Shown here piece after piece: positions 12,832 through 24,479 of a stretch of DNA of 64,000 bases. Under the pieces are notes generated by a model. The model did no database searches. It was not told where the DNA came from and saw only the letters and a list, made by a program, of their open reading frames with translations. The DNA comes from Nymphaea colorata (lineage: Eukaryota > Streptophyta > Magnoliopsida > Nymphaeales > Nymphaeaceae). Within the stretch, counting starts at the first letter, position 1. Each line of letters opens with the position of its first letter. The stretch covers positions 25,219,315-25,283,314 of the forward strand of contig NC_045141.1 in NCBI RefSeq assembly GCF_008831285.2, given 5' to 3'. Position numbers and translations under genes: made by a program.

Positions 12832-13136
12832 CCCTTAGAGTGTGTTTGTCACTTATAACATATTGTAGCTATCTAGTGATTTGCCACAAAAGTTAGATTA
12901 TATTCATGAAGCACTATGATATATGGTTTTACAAATACGTCTAAATTTGTTAGTAGTTTCACTGACAATTTATTATTGTTACCAAACAACCTTTTAGGCA
13001 GCTTGGATAAAGGAACGTTTTGTAAAGTGTCAATGAATAACGAAGCAAATTCATAGAATACTATGTTCTAGTGCTCCATGAATTTGTCCCATTAAACACT
13101 CACAAACTATTGTTCCATTGTTCAAACGTCCCCCTA
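12832..13136. mobile_element. Possible degenerate MITE-like element
   Basis: The left end reads TTAGAGTGTGTTTG. The right end, reverse-complemented, reads TTAGGGGGACGTTTG. Between them lies about 300 bases of AT-rich non-coding DNA. The similar ends and the size suggest a hAT-like MITE, but the inverted repeat is imperfect and no clean target duplication was found. Confidence 0.3.
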
Positions 13137-13253
13137 AGAGTTACTTAATAACACAAACACTCCATTCTTTAGAATGTAGAATTCAGTGAGTCTGCTCTAA
13201 AAATTGAAAATATGGTGTTCTTCCTCCCAAACACCTTATAATCTTGGACAAGG

Positions 13254-13289
13254 TATATATATATATATATAAAGAGAGAGAGAGAGAGA
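13254..13289. repeat. (TA)n followed by (GA)n microsatellite
   Basis: TA run 13254-13271 followed by a GA run to 13289. Confidence 0.95.
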
Positions 13290-14495
13290 AGATAAAATGA
13301 GAAATATATAACAAAATTTGGGAACAAAACGTCCCCTAGATACAAAAGCAAACCGCAAAAACAAAAGCAAAAAGACGAAATATACAATACAATGCACAGT
13401 GAGAAGAAAGGGAGAGAGAAAGAGAGAGAGAGTAAAAAAGGTTAGAACGAACGCCTTTAAAGGTTATATAGGTAGCACCGTAGCACCATCAAACACCATC
13501 AGAACCACTTCGTTCCCGGTTCACTCGAGAAGCTACTTTGAAGATTTGTCAGGTCAAATGACCGCAACGTCGGTTCGAATAACAGCCATCATTTTGTAAT
13601 GTAAGACACATATTACAATGGTGCCGGTGGGATTCATCATCATTCCAAGTCCAAAAGTTCACAAGGAGAGGCCATCCATCAGTGTGAAGCATAAATTCAA
13701 CCAGGCATGCCAAAATTTGGTGAACAAATACGATCGAGAGAAGGAAAACAGAAGGATTCCGCCTTCAAATCCGGTCCGGGACAAGTTTCAGTACTCCGAC
13801 CGATTCCCTTGATGGGTACTCGTCCCTTCACCATTTGTGACTGTGTTCCATGGGAGGGTAGTACTGGACTTGATCACAGAACCTTGCTCCCTTAAATTTC
13901 GGGGGGCAGGACGCCCAGATTCTTGCTTCATTTCCCAATCTTGCGGGTCTCACTCATAGCAGCATTCTTTATTATGCACAAGCACAAGGACTTGAACCGT
14001 GTTTGGAGGAAGGAGAAAATACCGATTTTCCAGGAAATTCAGGGAACAAAGCGCCTTCAAAAGCTTGGAAAGATGGAGATGCACTCACCAGCTATGAAAG
14101 TACATGCTTAATTATTTCTTTTGTATCAAGATAAAAGAAAAAAAGTTTACCAATATAATTAGGTCATAAAAAGCCATCCATCACAAAAATGTAGATTTCT
14201 CCACTAATAAGGAGCGAATAATTATGTTTACTTAATTGGCTTTGTAGAATAGTGTTTAAGATTAGCTACGTCGTCAACTTTTTAATTAATTTGGTAGCAT
14301 CGGTTAAATTGCTTATGTGATTTCTGTATGTCAACGTAAATTAATTTCAGCGCTTCTTCGTTTTACTGCAAGCGATGATGGAAGGGCAAAGGGAAAAGGG
14401 AAATGGGCAAAGAAAAAGGAGCGATGCTCACATGCATTCATCCTTTCATGAGTGGACATCTGAGACAGCTTCATTCAATCTATCAAGATTAAGAT

Positions 14496-14922
14496 TAGGG
14501 ATGTCATCGATCCAATTCAAATCAGATATATCTTTAATCATATCAATTTTTTTAATCATATCAGCTTTTTCAGATATTCACATATTTATATTCAAAATTG
14601 AATAAAAAAAAGTCATATTCGAATCCAAACCCAAAATCTGATTTTACAATCCAAATCTGTTTTTATAGTTATATCCAAATTTTGAACCTGATTTTACCAA
14701 TTTTCAAAATTTAATAACATTAGATACATGATATTTATCTAAAAATGAATCTAATTCAAATCCAATTAGATATTTATGTATATCCAAATCCGACCGGATG
14801 TCATTTATTAAATCTGAATCTGGTTCGATTTCTTAATCGAATATTAATTTTTTTCCATATCCAATTTTTTTAGATCAGATCGGTCAGATATCCGATTCAA
14901 ATCGGATATATTGACATCCCTA
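14496..14922. mobile_element. MITE-like element with TAGGGATGTCA inverted ends
   Basis: The element begins TAGGGATGTCA at 14496-14506 and ends TGACATCCCTA at 14912-14922, a perfect 11-base terminal inverted repeat. The subterminal parts are also imperfectly inverted (CCAATTCAAATCAGATAT against CCGATTTGAATCGGATAT), so the 427-base element could fold back on itself. The interior is AT-rich, repetitive in ATCCAAAT-type words, and codes for nothing. Single ends of what look like relatives occur near 15507 (AGGGATGTCAATGG) and 61285 (AGGGATGTCAATG). A clear target-site duplication was not found. Confidence 0.65.
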
Positions 14923-16715
14923 CTCAGGATTTGCGGGTTTTCTTGATCACCTGCATTTTCGTCTTTCATTCATCCAAAGAGAGCTTCAAATTTCTATATA
15001 AGTTGCCAGAAGTAGAGAAAGTGTGTAGACGAGAACCCCGCCTTTCCCCTACTCCGAGAATATACGGCTGTTCTTAAACTTACAGTTACTCCTTTCAACT
15101 CGAGAATAGTGTCGACCACTGTTTGGAGAGTGACATCCACTTCATCATCATTCCTCAACATGTCACCATATTCATTCACGGGGTCTGCCCCTATCGATGT
15201 CACACTTTTTCCATTCTAGTTGCAACTCCAATAAGGTCTTGGGAACCACTTGTATTTGGAACAATTACATCCGGCTGTGGTCTCAGCTGACTATATTTGG
15301 TCCAATTATCTCTTGCTGTGGTCTCAGCTAATACTAATACTTCACGGCATTTCTGGAGTGCCCTTTCTTTATAGATTGCCAATGCCGAGAAAGTGAAGCT
15401 TTCTCTTCAGCAGATCTTGAGCGAGGCAATAAAAGAGCTCAGCTGATCATGCAAACATGTGAGCAACGAGGCACTAGTTATCTTTCCGCAGCTTCCTTAG
15501 AAACCTAGGGATGTCAATGGCTTGGATCCACCAGCCCCGAAATCGGAAGCAGTCAGACAATATGTAATTGGATTCATATCCAGACACAAATTTAGACCAT
15601 ACTTATGAAACCGAGTTTGGAATCGACCAGTATCAGAAGCGATAGGTTTATGCAGCTCAAGTTGGATCTTTATCGGTTCCTCAACGGATATTAAACGTGG
15701 AGTCAGGTTTAGATACGAAACTGCATCCTATGTCCAAATCTGAACGGCAATCATATTCAATATTTCCTTATCAGAACCGATAAATGAATTTGAATTCGGA
15801 CCAACAATTTTTATACCCAAATCCATTTTTATACCTAAATACGGTTATCTCCGTATTGGTCGGGTGCTAATCAAAATTCATGAGATCCAGAATTTGCTCG
15901 TGTCTTGGGTAGAAAAAAAAGAAGGAAAGAAAGATATTGGTATGACAACTATTATGTATGACAAAATATATTTGTTATCACATAAACCTTTACATTAATT
16001 TGCAACATTATTGTAGACTAGACCCAGGTCAGTGACTCAAGTGCCCTTGAACTAAAAATCCGGGCTCTACTGCTAATTTGTAACGACATACATGCATACA
16101 TATAATGGGAATGGCAAAGGAAAAATATGGAAGCCTAATGTACAATGTTACGGTATATGAAAAATATACAAGCATAATATACAACACTAAGCAAACATGC
16201 GGTGCTCAAAAGGCAGAGAGTACTACTCTTCATCTTGACTCGTTTATGAGGACAAGTCTAGAACTGTAGTGGAGTATACAGACCATTGCAGACGCACAAG
16301 GGCTGAGTAGATCCACGAATGAATGGCCTTTTATCATAAACGTCCGATATGATTTGCCATTATCAAGTGCGCAGGTGTTGGTAGTTGCAGATCAGCTATC
16401 GCACCATTGACACAGCTGCTTAGTTTTGAAAACGAATTTAGACAGCTCCAATTCACACCTTCCCAAGTGTTGGATGGTCTGGCCGTGCTTCCTTGTTCAA
16501 CTTTTTCGTTTATTGATCATGTCCATTGTCACAGAAAGAAAACACGTATTAATAAAATCCGTTGAGATTATGTGAAAGCCATTTCATTGGTGCAAACAGT
16601 TCTTGAAACATGAAATCTGAATTTAAATCCCTTGCTGAACTGATTCTTTCCTTCTGAATCTGATTGATTCCTGCATTGGTCGCAAAATGCATGATGTGAT
16701 TTGACATACCATACC
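14923..16715. other. Intergenic region with a one-ended relic of the 14496 element family
   Basis: No gene is supported. From about 15507 an AGGGATGTCAATGG end is followed by about 380 bases of GGATCC/CCAAATC-rich sequence like the interior of the element at 14496-14922, but no opposite end was found. The remainder is AT-rich and non-coding. Confidence 0.5.
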
Positions 16716-17049
16716 TGAAATCAAGTCCCTCAAACAGAGCCTGAGATAAGGTGCATTCTGTTGTTTGCATTTCCAATTTTTGAATCAAACACGAGGAAGC
16801 AAAATCAATTTGAATTGCTTCTTCATGAATTGAAGCAACATGCATGTTTGGACAGCCATTACATGTGCATGTGTGCATGTATGAACAGGGAGCCGACAGC
16901 AATGTGGGCGTGCTTTTATGGAAGACCAAACATATATGAGGCATATGCTAAGGATTGGTTACTATAAGCATTACGAGAAGCTGAATGAAGATAATGATAA
17001 GTCAATTCATTGCATTAGGTTTCTCCCTTCTTTGATTCAAGTGGGATCG

Positions 17050-17295
17050 TCTAGTAGGGGCGACCGCTAAATCGAATGATGACAGGTGTTGGATTTAGAC
17101 CACATATTAGCACACATGGGCTTGTGTCCCCTCACTCAAGTTAATTGAAAAAAAGAATTACATTAAGAAAATTGAAAATAAAATTTTAGTTGCATAGTGT
17201 ATTTTTTAGATTCGGTTTTAGTTCGGACCTACCCGGATAAGTATTTGGACTGTTTGGCCCGCCCCTGAAAAAAATCTTCACTCCGCCCCTGTATT
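17050..17295. repeat. Dispersed repeat related to 53285-53490
   Basis: The order of shared blocks is AATTGAAAAAAAG / TTACATTA, then TAGTTG...GTATTTTTT, then GTTCGGACCTACCC, then a CTCCGCCCCTG-type end. The same blocks occur in the same order at about 53285-53490. It does not code and looks like a transposon relic. Confidence 0.55.
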
Positions 17296-17708
17296 TAAGG
17301 GTGTACAAAGAATGTGAGCAACTTGAATTCCCCCGTGTAAGCTCGACTCAAAAACCTCATTTAACGAACGAGTCAACCTCAAACTTGAGTTAGAAGTCAG
17401 AAACGGGTCGAATTCGAATCACACAAGCTCAACTCATTTATACTTGACTCAGCTTGTGTCTTCTCTGTTTGTTAATTTTTAAGAGTATGTCGGTCATTTT
17501 TTTATGAATTTTGACACCCTTTTATAGTTTTTATTTTCATTTAAAGAAAAAAGATATATGAGTCAAGTGACATGAGTTTAAACGAATTGAGCTCAAGCCC
17601 TAACTCGATTTGTTGAATCGAGCTCAAGATGAGACCATGTTGGGCTCGAGCCGAACAATACGTGGCTCCAGCCAAGTTTGGGTTCGGCTCACTCTTTGTA
17701 CATTCCTA
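17296..17708. mobile_element. MITE-like element with GTACAAAG inverted ends
   Basis: The left end reads TAAGGGTGTACAAAG. The right end, read in reverse complement, is TAGGAATGTACAAAG, an inverted repeat with two mismatches over 15 bases. The 413-base interior is full of GAGCTCAA/ACTCGA words and has no reading frame. Its abutment to the 17050-17295 repeat suggests nested or successive insertion. Confidence 0.55.
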
Positions 17709-18010
17709 CATAAAACGTGTTGTTGCACATGGGCTGTGGTGCTTCATTTGGCCCACCTGAAAACAATATACGGGCCGAGCCATGAACGTCCTCTGCACCT
17801 CATGAAACCGATGAGTGGTCTTGGATGTTTCATAGTTTTTGGCTTTCATGTACATTGACACCTTTGGCAGAGAATCATAGTTGAAGAAACTTGTAAGTTC
17901 ATTAGACGACGATGGTAACAGAAACATCCCCCTTTTTGTTCGTTTTCGTGCACGTTCGTCTGCAACTTAGGTTAAACATTTGGTGCACATGGTTGGCCAG
18001 TAACTTGTAG

Positions 18011-18140
18011 GCATGGGGCCGAGATATGTGTGGGCAATTGCCCATACAAACCAAGAAAAAAATCCTTATTTTCATATTGATACCATAAGTTAATTTTCTC
18101 TTTTACATATTAATGCCCTTTAAAATTTTTAAAGGTTCTC
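18011..18140. repeat. Dispersed repeat with TGTGGGCAATTGCCCA palindrome (copy 1)
   Basis: TGTGGGCAATTGCCCATA lies at 18029-18046, followed by an A-rich stretch and TTATTTTCA-type sequence. The same order occurs near 21601. Probably a fragment of a transposon family; it is non-coding. Confidence 0.5.
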
Positions 18141-18795
18141 CTTAATCAAAATTTTCTGGGTCGAATCCTGTGATGAACCGATTATGCTTTATCCAAGCCG
18201 ATGAAAGATAGATTCCTTGAACATCAGCTTACTCGCAAAATGGTGTCATGTCACATAATATAAGCAAAATCAAGTCCCTTAAATTATCCCCAAATTTGCT
18301 TACCCGCTTTTATATTTTCAACCTTTTGGTCAAAGATGGGGAATCCAAATCAAACTTGAATTTCTTCCTCACCTGTCACATTGGAATTGAGGCAAACACG
18401 CATGTTCATGTGCATTCTTTAAGATTTGCATCAATCATCCTTTTGTCCTCTGGGTCCAATAACGTGTGCATGTGCATGTATTAACAGGCGGCCGGCCACA
18501 TGTGGGCAGTTCTTGTGTATGATCATATATGAGACTAAGGTTGGTTAAGATAAGCGTTGGTAGAAACAGAATGAGGAGAAAGAATTGTATACACGTTAGT
18601 CCATATGGATATTGATACTTGGACAAGAGAATCGCAGTTGAAGAAACTTGTATTTTTCCACAAGTTCATTACACGAGGGCAAAGAAAACCCCTTTTTTGT
18701 TTGTTTTTGAGCACGTCCACATGTATTTTTCGATAGCGTAAGTCACGCTGCCCCGTCGTGCTAGACGCACATGGTCGGGCCAGCAGCTGGTAGGT

Positions 18796-20044
18796 GGTTG
18801 GTTGTTAGTTGAAATATTGGATATAATTATCCTTGATGGAAGCCCATGCGGCCAAAACCATACAGCTGAAATGATTTTAGGAGTTTTAATTATGTCCCAG
18901 GCAAGGCAAGCGGCGAGATTTTTTATCCCGAGTTAATTTTCCGGGGAAAAAAAACACCAAAGTTAGGGATGTCACTTCCTTTTGTTCACATGTTGATCTA
19001 TTACTAGGGATGCAAACAGTTCTTCTAAATATAGTGAGGGTTGGATCGAAGATATCTAATATCAAACTAAGATTTAGCGTCATTTTTTCACAAGTATGCA
19101 GATGCGGGTGTGTTTGAAAAATAGATTTGACGTGTGATTTTATCAAACAAACATAGGAAAATTCAGTTAAGATATTAAATCCGGGGGTTGTTCTCCCCAA
19201 AAGTTGAGTGAAAAATTGGGTCGACATCTTGTCGCGGTCCTTGTCCTAACCAAACGAAATAATTTTTGCTGTACGTCACGTCGACGCCCATAGTGATGGT
19301 GGTTCATCTTTCCCCTCACCAAAAAAACAAAAAAAAAACAGAGGATTTTTCTATTTGGGCTCTAAATTTTTCTTATAATTTTAAGAAAGGTCTCCTTTTA
19401 CGATTCTTCCAGCAAAATTTATATCTTTCGCAAAAAATTATCGAGCAAGGGTCTGAAGTGATTGAACTTAGGCCACAATTAGCTAAACAAATCAAAACGT
19501 AACTTACTGATGGAAGGTAATATTGAAAAATAAAGTCAAGTTAATGCATCTTCTTTCTCAAGTTAACAGAAGTTTGCTCTAAGCTATTACTTGACAACTT
19601 TCACAGAAAGTGCGAAACTTATTAGAAAAAATCACAAAAAAAAAAGTTTCTTTCAATTATGGGCCAAACATTTATGTGTCTCAAAACGAAATTTCTTCCA
19701 AAATGAACGGCTGAAATCATGCAAAGCTTTAATCTCCAAGAAAATATTTTGGTCAAAATAGATAAACAAGCACCCGATTTATGTGTTTTTAATAATTCAA
19801 ACTTCGCTGAATAATACGTCTACGTTATACTGGGTAGAAAAATGCCCTTTGAATTATGAGATCTAAAACCAGAATAATTTTACAAACAATGTGATAGAGA
19901 GAGCACCTCTCTCCCCATTATTTTATGCTAAGTACCATGAGCCATCAGCCATGAGCAGACAGTTGCCCACCTTCGGACCACTTGGGTCCCGAAGCCGCCG
20001 TGAACCCTGGAGGTGGGGGAAGGAGAGTGGTTCGGTACTTGAAT
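18796..20044. other. Intergenic, nothing recognised
   Basis: AT-rich DNA without a supported gene. A single AGGGATG end near 19008 recalls the TAGGGATG transposon family but has no partner. Open frames here have low-complexity translations. Confidence 0.5.
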
Positions 20045-20212
20045 ACAACAGCTAGGTTGTATAATCTAGTGTTATATTCTTATATGACGTTATGGTATCC
20101 TATAATGTTATGGTGTTATATAGTGTTATAATGTTAGATAGTGTTATAGTGTCATGGTATCATAGTGTTATATAGCGTTATAATGTTATCTAGTGTTATA
20201 GTGTCTAGTGGA
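20045..20212. repeat. GTTATA-rich minisatellite
   Basis: Degenerate tandem repeat built from GTGTTATA words. Two nearly identical higher-order units lie at 20112-20153 and 20163-20205, with a period near 51 bases. The flanks decay into single GTTAT words. Confidence 0.85.
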
Positions 20213-20339
20213 GAAGACTTGCCCCAAGTATTGAATTGCAAACATGCTTCCAACTTTCAGGAACTAAATTCAAACCTTCCCACTTTTAGTTGGCAAGTTG
20301 GTGTTCGGCTGCCCATGCATCATGCACTTGATGACTTAC

Positions 20340-20680
20340 AAGTTGAAGGTTAATGACGTGGGGATTTGAAACTCCTAGCCAAGTGGATAGAGCTCTTGTT
20401 GGATGTCCGAGGTAGGCGTGGCCCGGGGGCTTAACCCATTGGGCCAGGTTGCTGCCACTCCAGCCAACATAGGTGGGGCTTGTGGTAGCAACTGGACCTC
20501 CGACAAGGTCCTGATCGACTTGTGATGTGCCGGCCAAGCCCAGTGAAAAGGACCTTGACTGGATAAAGCCTGCCTGGTCCAGTGCACACCCGCAAAAGGG
20601 CCCGCTTTTGCCACTAGCTCGGTCTTGATCTCCAGATGGGCTCGGTCAGAGCCCGTTTCACATTTCAAACCAATAATAAT
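20340..20680. repeat. GC-richer repeat-like block, possible SINE relic
   Basis: The block is more GC-rich than its surroundings. It contains TAGCCAAGTGGATAGAGCTC (20378-20397), which resembles a tRNA-type A box. A matching B box was not found at the expected spacing, so a SINE origin is only a guess. Open frames on both strands are proline/glycine-biased and have no recognisable domain. Confidence 0.3.
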
Positions 20681-21336
20681 TCAATGCCTCCCCTTTTATA
20701 AGATTTGGTATATTTGTTTCTTGTAACAATGGCAAATACTGTCTAAATACTGTTTCGCTTTTTATACTTGCATTTTAAGACCTGAGAAACTAGTAGATGA
20801 CAATGTCTTCACTATTGTGCAACATAAAGCATTTTTAGACCATGTTGATAATAATAGGCAACATCTTATAATTTCGTTGATAATTTTGCTTCTTTGCTAG
20901 ATGTTGAATGGATCCAAATCGATGTTGACACCAAAATAACAGATCTGGGTCCGGAACCTCTATGATTTGATGGAAGTGCATCTGGTTCTCATCTGCTATC
21001 ACCAATATAAGTTGGGAATGAAGCCATCGGGAACCATCTTAATACCATGAGACATAAAATTGATATTACATGCATTGAACTTCAACCAACACCTCAAGCA
21101 TCGGGTCCAATTTAAAGCAAGATTCAGGCAATAATGTATAAGAATCACGCGTAGCTGGTTGACATATTGCTTTTCTCCAGTCAAAAGGGAACATTGACGC
21201 AATGCTCGTAGCTTAAGGTGACTTTTTAAGGCAAAAAATGCAAACTTCTAAGATTTGAATGCACAGAGTTCATTCAATTTTATGAGATCCATGGGCTTCC
21301 AAGATTGTCAAATTACAATGGCCTTTGTACATAACG

Positions 21337-21369
<33 letters not shown>

Positions 21370-21880
21370 GATGTATTGGCCTATATGGCTCTTTTTTTCT
21401 CCTTTAAGTTTAAAATTTAATTTAAACATGTTAAATTGATCCAAAAAATATATAAACCTATATGGGGGAAAGTGTTGGCATGATACATATTTGCTCATAT
21501 GATAAGCGTTGGCCGATGCGAGGAGCGGAGCAAGAGCAATTTCAGGCCCAAGGGTCGTTGCTTTGATTTCATAGGGGCGGAGGCAATTAAGTGGGCACTG
21601 TGTGGGCAATTGCCCACATGCACCCATAAAAAAAATTTATTTTCACCATGACATCTCAAAACAAATTTTCTTTCATTGATGTCAGTTAAACATGAAAAGC
21701 AAAAAAAGAGACAACGCTTCTAATTGCTTCTAAAATTTCACTAAAAAGCATACAGAAACGAGTACAATACAACATTGAAACAAACACATTAATAGTAAAA
21801 AGGGGCTGCATGGGGTCATTTTACGCTTAGACAAGACAAAGCGTACCCATAATTTAGTGCCAGTCTGCTTGCACAAGAAC
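20681..21880. other. Intergenic with a TA microsatellite and a second GGGCAATTGCCC repeat copy
   Basis: No gene is supported. A GT/TA run occupies about 21338-21369. TGTGGGCAATTGCCCACA, a perfect 18-base palindrome, lies at 21601-21618 in a fragment related to 18011-18140. Confidence 0.55.
21590..21690. repeat. Dispersed repeat with TGTGGGCAATTGCCCACA palindrome (copy 2)
   Basis: The palindrome at 21601-21618 is followed by AAAAAAATTTATTTTCA, as in the copy near 18029. A GGGGCGGAGG motif lies just before it, common in plant transposon relics of the 'GGAGCCAGG' kind. Confidence 0.5.
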
Positions 21881-22620
21881 CGAATCTAACGCGATCTTTT
21901 GTCGCAATTTCATTTTGGCACTACTTCTAACCTCTTTAGCCATCTCCGATCCGACTCGGTGTCCTTGTTTGCGTTTGCTGGCATGATGATAAGTTTTAAA
22001 ACACGAAACCGCAAAAGCTTACGTAATGAGATTTTCTTTTTTCAACACTGAACGTCTTTCACGGCGGGACGACCGGGAGTCCGGTGAAATTCCACGGCGA
22101 CAAATGCTGACCCGACCCACCGGACCCAGTACCCACCAATTAAACCGAAGAAAGAGGAAACCCTCACGCCTAACTCCAGGTGGGCTTTGACCTACTGTGC
22201 CGCGGTCAAAGCGATCTCGCCCCACCCACGTTGGTTCCCTGTCCGCCAAGGCAACTTCCACATCAAGAGCGAAGACTGGGCACGTTTGACCAAACCTAAC
22301 CTTTCTCTCTAAGAAAGAAAGAAAAAAAATAAATGGGGGCAAGCATGTGGCGGCACATGCGCTCTGCAGTCACGTATCGCTGTCACGTGAGGAGCTGCTA
22401 GGGAGTGGTCGAGCGTGACACGCCGTCACGTGACTTGTCCCCCTAGAGGATATACTGGACAGTGCCACATGGATGTCGTCCCGGGGATAAGGCCTCCTCC
22501 CAGTCCCAGCTTGGCCCCTTCGGATAACGCAAGGCAGTGGTATTGGCTCGCCCGGAAGCCGGACCCAGGGGCTCGTTCCATTTTTGACGGTGTGTGGGAC
22601 CCACAGCGCAGAGGATCTTA
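21881..22620. promoter_or_regulatory. GC-rich island with G-box cluster and no gene attached
   Basis: CACGTG occurs at 22384-22389 and 22427-22432 (the second inside GTCACGTGAC), with a CACGTA variant near 22371. The block is GC-rich and has promoter-like composition, but no coding exon follows on either strand. It may be the remains of a lost gene's promoter, or part of a transposon. Confidence 0.35.
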
Positions 22621-23865
22621 ACGCCTACAATAAAGTCCCTTATCGTTAAATTGAAATTATCGGCCTGACATCTACAACTAAGGCGACCCCCACCCAGTTG
22701 ATCAATCATTGAATTCATGACTTCCTTTTCGTTAAGTTCTTTTCGACCTTTTTGAAGTTGAATCTGTTTTTTCATTTGTTTAGTTAGATATTGGTTGATT
22801 TCTCGCAATTATGCTTGGGGACCGCCACGCAATAATGAAGTACTACCAGAGAATTTCGCGACAACTTTCTCCTCGATTTTTTTTCTCTTTTTTTTTTATA
22901 TCTGTGGTATGTTGTTTGTGGGATTTTTTTGTACAGCAATTCGGATTCGTTGGCTCCAAAAAATTGTAAAGGCGAGGGCCCAGTCCTTGATTCGACACTA
23001 TATCTCCAAATTAGCAATAACACTTGTGTACTATTTCTTAGACTGCGAAGAATGAGTTATATTTCATGGCAGTCCACTTATTGTGTGGTCAATGGTTTAA
23101 ACAGAAGCTAAAATATACGGGTTTCAACTTTCGTACATGCATATAAAAAAAATATCGACTTCGTGTCCGTTAAGTTTGAACTTTAGTACCTATCGATTGT
23201 GAAGATCACTCACCATACCAAAAAGATGAAGACTAATTGCAATTGTATGCCATTAATACTCACTGTACAAACAAATGCCATTAGTACTCACTAGAAGCCA
23301 ATGCCAAACAATCTTTGTATGTAAATACGTACTCACATACATAATGTGTGCCTTTCAACCATCAATGTGCCTAGCACCTTGTAAATTGAACAGACAAGTC
23401 CAAAGAAAAATAAAAGCACTATAATCCGCTTTCTCCTTTGCGCATCATTTCACGATTTTCTTGAGCAAGTTTTGTTTTCTATATCCATGTACGAAAGTTG
23501 AAACCCCTCCACTTATTCTGACTATTTTTAACATCTCTCTCATGATCTCCCTCAACTGTGAACCATTGACCTCCCATTCTGAGGACTTATTTTTTGGTTT
23601 TCTTGTCATTGTTGAAAGATTAAACAAATTGGTATATATATATATATATATATATGCTTATCATTCTATTCTATGCAGACTATAGAATATATAATTGCTA
23701 CTGGTAACATGGAAAGAGAAAGAGAAAGAGAGAGGGAAGGGGGGTACTAGAACTGTACAAGTACTTTGATAACGTGGGGAGTAAAATTTGAGTGATACGA
23801 GGGACATTTCACTTATCAGTTTCAATATGGCATCCATAGATTTGTTTCTGCTATTATATTACACC

Positions 23866-23867
<2 letters not shown>

Positions 23868-23938
<71 letters not shown>

Positions 23939-23939
23939 G
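23868..23939. repeat. (TA)n(GA)n composite microsatellite
   Basis: TA repeats from 23868 to 23900 pass directly into GA repeats to 23939, with one AAAG interruption. Confidence 0.97.
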
Positions 23940-24103
23940 ATGATGGTGAGATTAGGGCGCAGTGGGTGATGATAAGGGTTGTTATTGGAATTGAATGCAA
24001 GCAACATGGTGCACACCCGCCATCGTCGTCATCCTCATCCCCTTTGAAGCAGCAGATCACATGTGCTGTGTTTTGCCATTATCAATGCCCCCTTCTTCTT
24101 ACT

Positions 24104-24128
24104 CATTATTATTATTATTATTATTATT
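24104..24128. repeat. (ATT)n microsatellite
   Basis: Eight consecutive ATT/TTA units. Confidence 0.95.
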
Positions 24129-24479
24129 CTTGTAAGCCTCTCCTTTTCCTTCCCTCTGATATCAATCCCTTTTAACCCTAAATTCCAAAAAGCGTGAGGT
24201 GAACAACTAAGAAAGTGCGTTCACCTTGCTGGACTGCTGGGGCCTTGACAAAAAAAAGTATTATGACACTTCTGACACTTCTATTATTCGATATATGTTT
24301 CAACTGTCGGTGATCAGAATTTCATTAGAAAATGACAAAAAGCTCATTTACCTTGTTAATTATGTAAAAAATAAGGTAAATAAATAAATATCTTGGCCTC
24401 TCAGCATCTCTAGTTGAATTACCTACCTGGGTCTGGCTGTGGGCATAAAACTCTCGAAACCACTCCATGGATCGGTTAG

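Larger units (their letters stand above)
11261..14495. other. AT-rich intergenic region with microsatellites and transposon relics
   Basis: No gene is supported. There is an AT-rich stretch near 11300-11850 with a repeated AATATTTTTAAAATAT motif (about 11780-11850). TA/GA microsatellites lie at 12768-12806 and 13254-13289. Possible degenerate MITE ends are noted under the 12832-13136 entry. Short open frames give low-complexity translations. Confidence 0.55.
16716..18795. repeat. Direct duplication, first copy interrupted by about 0.86 kb of inserted DNA
   Basis: Copy 1 is in two parts, about 16716-16995 and 17855-18010. Copy 2 is continuous, about 18268-18795. Shared landmarks are AAATCAAGTCCCT, then GTGTGCATGT near an AACAGG, then AGTTGAAGAAACTTGTA, then GTTCATTA, then a GCACATGGT block. 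Copies are diverged and non-coding. The DNA separating the two halves of copy 1 contains the repeats at 17050-17295 and 17296-17708, so transposon insertion is the likely cause. Confidence 0.6.
22621..24479. other. Intergenic with microsatellites
   Basis: No gene is supported. A TA run lies at about 23634-23655, a large TA/GA composite at 23868-23939 and an ATT run at 24104-24128. Open frames here are low-complexity. Confidence 0.6.

Noticed and set aside
20375-20668. Open frames on both strands in the GC-rich block near 20.3-20.7 kb, and a possible tRNA gene at 20378
   Set aside because: Translations are compositionally biased and have no domain. Only an A-box-like word is present; no B box or cloverleaf could be drawn.
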